6,488 nt of DNA, taken from the NCBI GenBank assembly GCA_002405515.1, contig DHLZ01000194.1, forward strand, positions 1-6,488, written 5' to 3'. Shown one piece after another: positions 1-5,982 of this stretch (positions are counted from its first letter, which is position 1; each line of letters opens with the position of its first letter). This stretch comes from Planctomycetaceae bacterium UBA4655 (GTDB lineage Bacteria; Planctomycetota; Planctomycetia; Pirellulales; UBA1268). The translations under genes and the position numbers were made by a program. The notes below the pieces were generated by a model. That model saw nothing but the letters and a program-made list of their open reading frames with translations. It was not told the origin of the DNA and searched no databases.

Positions 1-25
1 TCCGTGGGACCGGGTTGGCGCTCGG

Positions 26-460
26 TCAGCCGAAAACCACAGTCCACAACATCGTGCTCGGGGTAGTATCTCGACCGTGCCAATCTCTCGGTCGCCGCCG
101 CGCTGCGACCTCCTGGTCGAGGCCCGCCGCGACCGCCTCGGCGAACGCCGGCCCGATGACGAAGAACACCATCCCGAACGTGCTCGGGGTGTCGAGGCCC
201 AGCGGCATCGCCGTGACGTCGGTGCGGCCGGTCCGACGGGCGAGGCGGAAGGCCATCCAGGTGTAGAGCAGGTCGCCCACGACGACCCCCACGGCCGTGC
301 CGGGCACGAGGTGGGCGAGGGCGAACTGGGCCGGATAGCCGAACACCGTCGCCAGGATCGAGACCGTGAGCACGAGGACAGCGAGGTTGTCGATCGAGAG
401 ACCGAAGAAGGCGTTCAGGTCGCCCGGCATGGCCCAGCGGTAGGTGGCTCTGCGATCCAT
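26..460 (-). pseudogene. N-terminal fragment of an NCS2-like (xanthine/uracil-type) permease, truncated
   Basis: The 144-residue reading frame begins like a polytopic permease distantly related to the xanthine/uracil (NCS2) group. The motif PGDLNAFFGLSIDN lies at residues 12-25, hydrophobic spans at about 23-42, 49-70 and 95-112, and MPLGLDTPSTFG at 85-96, a conserved-looking stretch between spans. Family members usually run to several hundred residues with ten or more spans. Here recognisable sequence stops near residue 120, followed by a charged, unrelated-looking tail (RRRPRDWHGRDTTP) and a TGA. I therefore read it as a 5' fragment broken by a frameshift, deletion or rearrangement, not a working transporter. 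The ATG at 460 was chosen because it directly precedes the conserved start. An in-frame ATG at residue 11 (MPGD) is an alternative, and the open frame extends upstream to 526. No clear Shine-Dalgarno sequence is seen. Substrate cannot be told. The permease identity is a family-level recollection; the truncation is seen directly. Confidence 0.6.
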
Positions 461-523
461 GAAACCGATCTTCGGACCGTGGTTCCTGACCGCCGAAGAG
501 GATACCGGCCTCAACGATCCGCA

Positions 524-562
524 CACTGCCCTTCGAGAACTGGACCGAGGTTCTCGGCAGTG
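524..562. repeat. Imperfect inverted repeat / hairpin between DUF1080 gene and permease fragment
   Basis: Two paired blocks form a long stem. CACTGC (524-529) pairs with GCAGTG (557-562), and CGAGAAC (534-540) pairs with GTTCTCG (550-556). A 4-nt bulge (530-533) interrupts the left arm and the loop is 9 nt (541-549). That makes 13 base pairs in total. It lies 44 bp past the DUF1080 stop codon on the minus strand, where a transcript end would be expected. No T-run follows on either strand, so a classical intrinsic terminator is not shown. An operator, an RNA processing site or the remnant of a mobile element are alternatives. Confidence 0.6.
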
Positions 563-572
563 AACGGCTCAC

Positions 573-598
573 CGGCGCGGCGCTGCGGCGCGGCGCTG
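573..598. repeat. Perfect 13-bp tandem duplication
   Basis: The unit CGGCGCGGCGCTG occurs twice in a row (573-585 and 586-598) without mismatch, in the gap just past the DUF1080 stop codon at 606. A 13-bp unit is not a multiple of three, which fits non-coding DNA. The unit is itself internally repetitive (CGGCG), so replication slippage is the simplest origin. Confidence 0.8.
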
Positions 599-605
599 GA
601 CAGGC

Positions 606-1262
606 TCACAGCGGTCTGGCACGAAAGTTTCGAATCTCGAGCTTCATTTTCTTTCCCGGACCCGTACGCACGTCGACGTGGTTGTGCGGAAAAGCCCCCT
701 CCTCTCCCTCAAATTCACTCACCTTTTGGCCGTTTATCCAGGCAGTGAACTTGTCCCCCTTCGCCAGGATGCGGACGGAGTTCCAGTCATCTTTCTTCCA
801 CACCTTATCGACGTTCTGAGCACGGCCGGATTCGGGAAAGGTCTCGCCTGTGTACCAGCAACCAGTCCGATTTTCCGGATCGCGACCGCAGGAGCCGAGC
901 CAGAATTTCAAGCCACCTTTTCGGGGAGCGATTGAGGCATCGACGTCGCCTGTGAAGCGAACATCAAGCTCAATCTCGACATCCATGAAGTGACCCCAGG
1001 GCAAATCGTCCCACTTGCCTTGAACTTGCGAGCGAATTCGCGACTTGGGGGAGTTTTCCCCGGTTTCACACACCAAAACGCCATCTTCGACGCGCCATAG
1101 AGAATCCTTGGGGGGCACGTACGTTTTCCAAAACGACAAGTCCTTGCCGGTGACAAAATCGATCCAGCCCTTCTCAGTCGGTTCGGCGGCCGGCGCCGAG
1201 GGAAGGCAAGCAAGAATCAGAACACCGATTGCGCAAGCGGCCAACCGCCAACTCCCGTTCAT
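606..1262 (-). CDS. Exported DUF1080 (3-keto-disaccharide hydrolase-like) protein
   Basis: This 218-residue protein matches the DUF1080 fold, a concanavalin-like beta-sandwich now named 3-keto-disaccharide hydrolase. Family-like segments are the opening GWIDFVTGKDLSFWK (32-46), WRVEDGVLVC (56-65), the core WNSVRILAKGDKFTAWINGQ (160-179) and the closing KMKLEIRNFRARPL (205-218). Residues 1-26 form a signal peptide with a hydrophobic stretch at about 7-20 and a likely cut after APA (23-25). LILAC at 15-19 is a weak lipobox, so a lipoprotein is possible. The length is normal for a single-domain member. The ATG at 1262 is preferred: AAGGAGG lies 8 nt upstream, while an adjacent GTG at 1265 would have 5 nt. 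It follows the DUF1552 gene by 78 bp and is probably the last gene of that operon. It has lower GC than its neighbours (about 56 % in five sampled lines) and is lysine-rich. Its substrate and catalytic activity are inferred from the family only. Confidence 0.85.
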   Translation of the reverse strand: MNGSWRLAACAIGVLILACLPSAPAAEPTEKGWIDFVTGKDLSFWKTYVPPKDSLWRVEDGVLVCETGENSPKSRIRSQVQGKWDDLPWGHFMDVEIELDVRFTGDVDASIAPRKGGLKFWLGSCGRDPENRTGCWYTGETFPESGRAQNVDKVWKKDDWNSVRILAKGDKFTAWINGQKVSEFEGEEGAFPHNHVDVRTGPGKKMKLEIRNFRARPL

Positions 1263-1270
1263 CACCGCTT

Positions 1271-1277
1271 CCTCCTT
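1271..1277 (-). promoter_or_regulatory. Strong ribosome binding site of the DUF1080 gene
   Basis: The minus strand reads AAGGAGG, a near-perfect anti-16S match, 8 nt before the ATG at 1262 and 5 nt before the GTG at 1265. It is the strongest such site in the window. It decides for a start at 1262 or 1265 and suggests that this gene is translated well even though it is last in the operon. Confidence 0.75.
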
Positions 1278-1340
1278 TGAGTTCGCGGGCCGTCGAGGTT
1301 TTCTTGGAAGTGTCTTAGCCCCCGATGCCGTAGGAAGGCT

Positions 1341-2732
1341 TCAGGCCACGAGCTCGGAAAGCACGCCGTCGCTGTCGGCGAAACCGGGGATGTCGATGCC
1401 AGCCTGCCGGGCCATGGTGACGAACAGGTTGGCGAACCGGGCCGAGCCCTCTTCCTGCACTTTGTAGCCGCCGCCCCGGCTCGCTTCCCCCGAACCCTCG
1501 ACGGCCGCCTCGAGGCGATTACGGACGACGTAGGTGAGATACTGTCCGTGGCGGAGGTGGAAGGCATTGCCGCCCGCGAGCACCAGCGGCAGATTGCGGT
1601 GCAGATGGGTGCGGGAGTTCCCGCTGCCATACATGAGCATGCACCGGTCGAGCAGCGTTCCGTCGCCCTCGCGGGTGGATTTGAGTCGGCCGACCAAGTA
1701 GGCGAATTGTTCGACCAGCCAGGTGTCGATTTGCGTCTGCTTGGCGCCGTCCTTTTCCGGATCACCTCGCCGGTGGGCCGTGGCGTGCCACTCCGTACGA
1801 TTGCCGCACAAATCAGACCAGTTCACGATCCCACCGCCGCTGCCCTCGTCCTCGATGGCGTAGGTGGCGACGCGAGTAGTGTCGGCGACGAACCCGAGAT
1901 GGATGAGATCGAACATGCAGCGGACATACGCCCGCCGCTGCTCCATGTTGTTCGATGGGCTGGCCTCGAGCGCGAGTGCGGTCGTGTCTCCGGCGGGCGG
2001 GCCGCGGCGGATCTGCTCCTCGCGGACCTGGATGGCACGCTCGACGTCGCGGATGCTCGTCAGGTACTCGTTCATCTTGTCGCGGTCCGTCTGTCCGAGC
2101 GGCCGCATGAATGCCTGCGTCTGGTCGAGGAGGCCGTCGAGGATGCTCGTCCGCTGCAGCAGGCGTTGCCCCAGGGCGTCTCGATCCGCCTGCTCAGCCG
2201 GCGGAAACAACTTGTCGAACACGGCCCGCGGGGATTTGTCCGCGGCCAACGGCGCCCCAGCCCGGTTGAACGACAGGGTTCTGGAGCGGCCCGGGCTGCC
2301 GATGCCGCCGGCCGTAGACAGGACCAACGATTTCAAATAGTTCTTTTTGCCGATCTTGTCGGCGAGCAGCTGATCGAACGACTGCGTGTTGAAGCCCTTG
2401 CTCGTACTGGTTCCGGTCAGGAAGTTGTCCACCGTGAAGTGATTGCTGATGCCCGGCTGGTGATGGTGCAGCCCGCCGAGAATCGTCAGATCGGACCTGA
2501 ACGGCCGCAGCGGTTCGAGCGTCGGCGAGAAGTCGTGATCGGCGCCGGTCGCCACGGGGAACCAGGTTGCGGTGTTGACGCCGAATGGAACGTAGAAGAA
2601 CGCGAACCGCGGCGGAAGGGCGGCCGCATCGGCCTTGCCCGGATCGCTCGCCATGATTTCCAGGGAAGGCAGAGCCAGGACCGCTGCCCCGCTCTTGAGC
2701 AAGGTGCGCCGGGTGATCGGATCGCGTTTCAT
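1341..2732 (-). CDS. DUF1552 protein, Tat-exported
   Basis: This full-length 463-residue member of the DUF1552 family has no experimentally settled function that I know of. The N-terminus carries a twin-arginine signal (TRRTLLK, 7-13) followed by a hydrophobic stretch (about 14-23), so it is likely exported folded. Family-like segments are FAFFYVPFGVN (43-53), the histidine-rich GGLHHHQPG (86-94), SFDQLLADKIG (118-128), WHATAHRRGD (315-324) and MYGSGNSRTHLHRNLPLVLAGG (367-388, part quoted as key residues GSG, H376, H378, AGG). The histidines could bind metal; that is inference. The ATG at 2732 is chosen because it places the RR motif at residues 8-9 and has GGAG 8 nt upstream. The longer open frame up to 2924 overlaps the preceding gene and is not family-like. 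It lies 64 bp after the DUF1592-type gene, the usual pairing of these families. Such pairs suggest a joint extracytoplasmic role. Confidence 0.93.
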   Translation of the reverse strand: MKRDPITRRTLLKSGAAVLALPSLEIMASDPGKADAAALPPRFAFFYVPFGVNTATWFPVATGADHDFSPTLEPLRPFRSDLTILGGLHHHQPGISNHFTVDNFLTGTSTSKGFNTQSFDQLLADKIGKKNYLKSLVLSTAGGIGSPGRSRTLSFNRAGAPLAADKSPRAVFDKLFPPAEQADRDALGQRLLQRTSILDGLLDQTQAFMRPLGQTDRDKMNEYLTSIRDVERAIQVREEQIRRGPPAGDTTALALEASPSNNMEQRRAYVRCMFDLIHLGFVADTTRVATYAIEDEGSGGGIVNWSDLCGNRTEWHATAHRRGDPEKDGAKQTQIDTWLVEQFAYLVGRLKSTREGDGTLLDRCMLMYGSGNSRTHLHRNLPLVLAGGNAFHLRHGQYLTYVVRNRLEAAVEGSGEASRGGGYKVQEEGSARFANLFVTMARQAGIDIPGFADSDGVLSELVA

Positions 2733-2796
2733 GAATCGGCTCCGGACTGGGAAAGGTGGCGGGGCTCGCGACATGGCGACGGTCGCCGCCGCCGCA

Positions 2797-5310
2797 TCAA
2801 TGCAGGAACTCAGGACTCTCCACGATCGACAAAAGCAGGGGACGCATACGGTAGTCGGTCTGCCGCGCCCGGACGAGCAGACGCTCGACCCATTCGCGTT
2901 CGCCGAGGCTGGGCTCGCGACCACGGCCGTAGGTGATCAGTTTCGAGATCAGGCCGCGGATCACGTCGTCGCGGTATCGTTCCAGCATGATGGAACGGAA
3001 CTCACGCACGTTCGCATAGCGTTCGCCGTTCGGCAGGCTGCCGTTGGTCTGGAGTGTTTTCGCGGCCGGCCCCTGGACGACGCGACCGATCGCGTCGAAC
3101 TCCTGAAAGGCGTAGCCGAGCGGATCCAGGCGGACATGGCAGACGGCGCACTTGGCGTGCTCCTGATGGAGCGCCAACTGCTGCTGGAGTGACTTGCCCT
3201 TGAAGCGGGGGTCGTTCGGGACGAGCTCGGGAACGTCCGAGGGGGGCGGAGGCAGCGGGCGATTGAACAGATTCTTCTGCACCCAGTCTCCCCGGTAGAT
3301 CGGCCGAAACATGCCGTGATCGGTGGTCGTCATCACGCTCGCCAGCGTCGCCACACCCCCATACGGCGAATCCTTCGGCAGCGACACGACGCGAAAGTCG
3401 CCCCCGCGGACCAACGGCAGGCCGTAGTGCGTCGAAAGCCTGTCGTTGACGATGACGAAGTCGGAGTCGATGATCGTCAACGCGCTACGGTCGCGTCGGA
3501 CCAGCTCCTGAAAAAACTCGCCGCCTTCGCGTCGCAGGCTGGAACGAAAATAGGCGTTCGCCGCACTACGGTAGCTCGGGTCGGTCGATTCGTGGCGATC
3601 CTCCAGCTTCTCCGTGTCGAGCCACTGACCGGCGAAACGCTGGAAGAACCGTTCGGCATTGGGGTGATCAAGCAGCCTCGTCACCTGCTCCTCGAGATTG
3701 CGGCCGGACCGCAGCGTTCCGGCGCGGGCCGCCGCGCCCAGGGCGGGATCCGGGGTCGTGCTCCAGAAGAAATACGAGAGCCGCTCGGCAAGCTGATGGT
3801 CGGTCGCAGGCGTGGCGGGATTCGTGGATTGGAGGTAGAGAAACTGCGGCGAAGCCAATGCGTAGGCGAGGGCGCTGCGGACCGTCGCTTGCGACGAGCT
3901 CGCGAGAGACGCTTGGCGCTCGAGGAATTGCCCGAACTGCGATCGCTCGGATGGCTCGAGCGGCCGGCGGTAAGCAAGAGAGAGGAACGTTTCCAGGGCC
4001 CGCCGCCGGTCGTCGTCGGGCAATTCGGCGAGCCGCGTCAACGCCAGGCCGTGGGCCGGAGGCGGATCGTCGGCATAGCGGCCGGGCTCGAGAATGATCT
4101 TTTCGATGAAGAGAACCGGATGCTGGTCGAGAAGTTCCTGGATATGCTTCTGAATCTCTTCCTTCGACGGCTTCTGGCGGACGAACACGTCGATCGCCCG
4201 GTGGACGCTGTCGGGAAAGTTCTCGATCTCGTAGCCGTTCATGATCTGAATATTTATGGCGTCCTGTTGACTGAGCTGGCTCCTGCGAAAGTGACAGACG
4301 ATGTCCTGGAAATCAGCCTGCGGTTCCAATTGCCTGTCGAGCACGGCTTCCCTGTTCACTTCGACGACCAGTCGCGGCAGGGAGCCGTTCGCCGGGGCGT
4401 CGCTCCGCACGCGGAGGGTCAGCCTGAACCGGTCGATCGACGGCGGAAGCGTCGCGCAGAACCCGGCGGGAAACTCGAATAGGGCGGCGAAACCGTTCAG
4501 GTCGCCGGCGCTGATGTTCCGGGCGATGGTTCGCGGACGGATCGCGACGGCGTTTCCCGTGCGAAATATCAGCGGGACGTTGCCCTTGAAGTTGACGTTG
4601 TTGGGGTGAGGCATCCTGAAGACGGGCGCCGCCGCAGGCGTTTTTTTCTTCGGTGGTTCTTCAACGGCGACTTCGATCGGCGCGAAGCCGGGCTGGGAGG
4701 ATTCGAATCGCCAATCGACGGCCGTGACGATGGTCTCGAGGTATTGCTCGAACGACTCTCCGGTCGAGGTCAGCTTCTCGGCGTTGGTGTCGAAGCCGTT
4801 GACCGAGATGTCCTCCGGCAGGCGGGCGGCGAAGTTCTCCTGCAACCCCAGGAGGTCGTTGAGGGTATTGCTGAACTCATAGCGATTGAGCCGCCGCGGC
4901 TCGGTGCGGATGGCCAGCTCCTTGCTCTTCGCTTCGATCCAGGCGAGCACACGGCCGTGATCCTCGGCGGACAGCGGCGGCTCGCCGGCCGGCGGCATGA
5001 CCCGCGATGCGACGACGCTGTGGATGCGGTTCCAGACGCGGCCTTCCACGGCGAGATCACCCGCCAGCGAGGTGACGTCGATGCCCCCTTCCTTGCTCCC
5101 GCTATCGTGGCACGATCCGCAATGCTGCGTGAACAGGGTGCGGACCCGCGGATCGACGCCGTCGGCCGCCTGGGCCCGCTCGATGCCCACGGCTGCCAGA
5201 AGCGCGAGCACAGCCATGCAGCCGCGGCTCGGCGGCGGCTTGGACGGCGAAGAAGAGCTCCGCGGAGGAACCGGCGACCCCATCTCGGCGGCGAGGAAGG
5301 TCAGTGCCAT
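2797..5310 (-). CDS. DUF1592-type exported protein with N-terminal cytochrome c module (PSCyt1/DUF1587/1595/1592/1588/1585)
   Basis: A protein of 837 residues. A hydrophobic segment at about 32-43 ends in AQA-ADG near residue 48, a likely signal peptide with an unusually long n-region. A cytochrome c module follows: haem motif CGSCH (64-68) with a candidate axial Met in VMPP (105). Then come, in family order, DUF1587 (about 141-205), DUF1595 (about 435-495, AYRRPL to SPQFLY), DUF1592 (about 505-630, LAERLSYFFW), DUF1588 (about 647-745, YGGVATLASVMTTTDHG) and DUF1585 (about 762-835). A second haem-type motif, CAVCH (721-725), lies in DUF1588. Domain borders are estimates. The ATG at 5310 is chosen for GGAGGTGA 8 nt upstream; in-frame ATGs at 5283 and 5217 are alternatives, the latter giving a compact signal peptide. 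It is the first gene of the probable operon. The haem motifs imply electron transfer outside the cytoplasm; the substrate is unknown. Confidence 0.93.
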   Translation of the reverse strand: MALTFLAAEMGSPVPPRSSSSPSKPPPSRGCMAVLALLAAVGIERAQAADGVDPRVRTLFTQHCGSCHDSGSKEGGIDVTSLAGDLAVEGRVWNRIHSVVASRVMPPAGEPPLSAEDHGRVLAWIEAKSKELAIRTEPRRLNRYEFSNTLNDLLGLQENFAARLPEDISVNGFDTNAEKLTSTGESFEQYLETIVTAVDWRFESSQPGFAPIEVAVEEPPKKKTPAAAPVFRMPHPNNVNFKGNVPLIFRTGNAVAIRPRTIARNISAGDLNGFAALFEFPAGFCATLPPSIDRFRLTLRVRSDAPANGSLPRLVVEVNREAVLDRQLEPQADFQDIVCHFRRSQLSQQDAINIQIMNGYEIENFPDSVHRAIDVFVRQKPSKEEIQKHIQELLDQHPVLFIEKIILEPGRYADDPPPAHGLALTRLAELPDDDRRRALETFLSLAYRRPLEPSERSQFGQFLERQASLASSSQATVRSALAYALASPQFLYLQSTNPATPATDHQLAERLSYFFWSTTPDPALGAAARAGTLRSGRNLEEQVTRLLDHPNAERFFQRFAGQWLDTEKLEDRHESTDPSYRSAANAYFRSSLRREGGEFFQELVRRDRSALTIIDSDFVIVNDRLSTHYGLPLVRGGDFRVVSLPKDSPYGGVATLASVMTTTDHGMFRPIYRGDWVQKNLFNRPLPPPPSDVPELVPNDPRFKGKSLQQQLALHQEHAKCAVCHVRLDPLGYAFQEFDAIGRVVQGPAAKTLQTNGSLPNGERYANVREFRSIMLERYRDDVIRGLISKLITYGRGREPSLGEREWVERLLVRARQTDYRMRPLLLSIVESPEFLH

Positions 5311-5318
5311 GGATTCAG

Positions 5319-5326
5319 TCACCTCC
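5319..5326 (-). promoter_or_regulatory. Ribosome binding site deciding the start of the DUF1592-type gene
   Basis: The minus strand reads GGAGGTGA, an eight-base match to the anti-Shine-Dalgarno region, ending 8 nt before the ATG at 5310. The later in-frame ATGs at 5283 and 5217 have no comparable site. This favours the longer protein even though its signal peptide then has a long leading segment. Confidence 0.6.
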
Positions 5327-5396
5327 AGGCCGGCCCGGGCGTCGCGATCCGGCCGCGGAGGAAGGACAACCGCGCCAGGCTGCACCTACGTTTCCC

Positions 5397-5405
5397 AGCA
5401 TAGCA
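5397..5405 (-). promoter_or_regulatory. Possible extended -10 element upstream of the DUF1592/DUF1552/DUF1080 operon
   Basis: The minus strand reads TGCTATGCT, resembling an extended -10 (TGnTATnnT), about 87 nt before the start codon at 5310. No convincing -35 box sits at the usual distance. Planctomycetes use many alternative sigma factors, so the true promoter may look different. This is a weak candidate only. Confidence 0.2.
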
Positions 5406-5411
5406 CTCGAC

Positions 5412-5447
5412 AAACCCCGGGGATATTCTGGACTTTTGCAGGGGTTT
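5412..5447. repeat. Inverted repeat in the leader region of the operon
   Basis: AAACCCC (5412-5418) and GGGGTTT (5441-5447) are perfect 7-bp inverted arms with a 22-nt spacer. The left arm overlaps the palindrome CCCCGGGG (5415-5422). It lies just upstream of the possible -10 element (minus-strand sense), about 100-140 nt before the DUF1592-type start codon, where an operator could sit. No function is shown. Confidence 0.4.
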
Positions 5448-5516
5448 TACCGTCTGGGCAGGGCCGCCGCCGGCACGGGCGGGCCCGGCCGTTGGCGGCA
5501 GGGCTGAGCAGCGGTT

Positions 5517-5535
5517 CCCGGGGGCGACCCCCGGG
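5517..5535. terminator. GC-rich hairpin downstream of the DUF2237 gene (possible terminator)
   Basis: CCCGGGGG (5517-5524) and CCCCCGGG (5528-5535) form a perfect 8-bp, all-GC stem with a 3-nt loop. It lies 37 bp past the DUF2237 stop codon on the minus strand. No T-run follows on the minus strand; on the plus strand a TTTT appears 11 nt later (5547-5550). It may end the DUF2237 transcript before the next operon, but without a U-tract this is a structural guess. Confidence 0.4.
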
Positions 5536-5571
5536 CGGGGTGGAGCTTTTGCCGCGAATTTCGGCTGGGCC

Positions 5572-5982
5572 CTATCGCGGCGAAGCCGCGTGTCGCTTGA
5601 GGAGTTCGAGCGGCACGATCGAGAGCGTCTTCTCGTGCGTCGCCTCGAGCACGACCGGCGGGGCGTGTCCGGCCTCGTAGGCCTCGAGCCACCTCGCCGC
5701 GCAGAGGCACCACTGGTCGCCCTCCACGAGACCGGGAAAATTCCACTCGGGATGAGGCGTCACGAGATCGTTCCCCGCCTCCACCGTGAAGACGAGGAAG
5801 TCGGCCGTCATCACGGCGCAGACGGTGTGGACGCCAGCGTCGTCCTGCCGCGTGCGGCAGCAGCCATCGCGGAAGAAGCCGGTCATCGGCGAAAACGAGC
5901 AGGGGGCGAGCGGCCCGCCGAGCACGTTCCGCGCTGCCTCGGACGAACCTTTCCCGGAGCGGGTATGGTTGATGGCAATCAT
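5572..5982 (-). CDS. DUF2237 family protein
   Basis: A complete 136-residue member of the DUF2237 family, which is small, widespread and functionally uncharacterised. Signature segments are clear and in order: NVLGGPLAPC (19-28), TGFFRDGCC (34-42), HTVCAVMT (52-59), the acidic NDLVTPHPEWNFPGL (71-85), GDQWCLCAARW (88-98) and PPVVLEATHE (108-117). Six cysteines (28, 41, 42, 55, 92, 94) and two histidines (52, 116) stand in conserved-looking places, which suggests metal binding or disulphides; that is inference. No signal peptide or membrane span is seen, so it is probably cytoplasmic. The ATG at 5982 is the only ATG/GTG/TTG before the domain, and a TGA lies two codons upstream, so the start is well fixed. 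It shares the bases of its start codon with the divergent ATPase gene. A perfect 6-bp stem (5576-5581 with 5585-5590) overlaps its last codons. Confidence 0.92.
   Translation of the reverse strand: MIAINHTRSGKGSSEAARNVLGGPLAPCSFSPMTGFFRDGCCRTRQDDAGVHTVCAVMTADFLVFTVEAGNDLVTPHPEWNFPGLVEGDQWCLCAARWLEAYEAGHAPPVVLEATHEKTLSIVPLELLKRHAASPR
5576..5590. repeat. Perfect hairpin across the 3' end of the DUF2237 gene
   Basis: CGCGGC (5576-5581) and GCCGCG (5585-5590) pair perfectly around a 3-nt loop. The stem covers the last codons of DUF2237 on the minus strand and ends one base before the stop codon. Together with the hairpin at 5517-5535 it makes the end of this transcript strongly structured, which could slow polymerase or protect the 3' end from exonucleases. 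Confidence 0.5.

Noticed and set aside
77..748. 223-codon open frame on the plus strand
   Set aside because: It spans the permease fragment, the gap and part of the DUF1080 gene in antisense. It is highly charged (R, E, D, H), typical of a shadow frame.
1262..1765. Minus-strand frame ending in FLRHRGLRHFQENLDGP, read as a possible transposase scrap
   Set aside because: Most of it is a shifted reading of the DUF1552 3' end. The resemblance is too short, and no inverted terminal repeats or duplicated target site were seen.
1548..2936. 462-codon open frame on the plus strand
   Set aside because: It lies opposite the DUF1552 gene and the end of the DUF1592-type gene. Long antisense frames are expected in GC-rich codon patterns; the translation is rich in R, A, G and E and shows no domain.
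3316..4482. 388-codon open frame on the plus strand
   Set aside because: It is fully antisense to the DUF1592-type gene, whose domains are continuous through this region. The translation is low in complexity and has no recognisable motif.
4606..5403. 265-codon open frame on the plus strand
   Set aside because: It is antisense to the cytochrome c module and DUF1587 region of the DUF1592-type gene and has no domain of its own.
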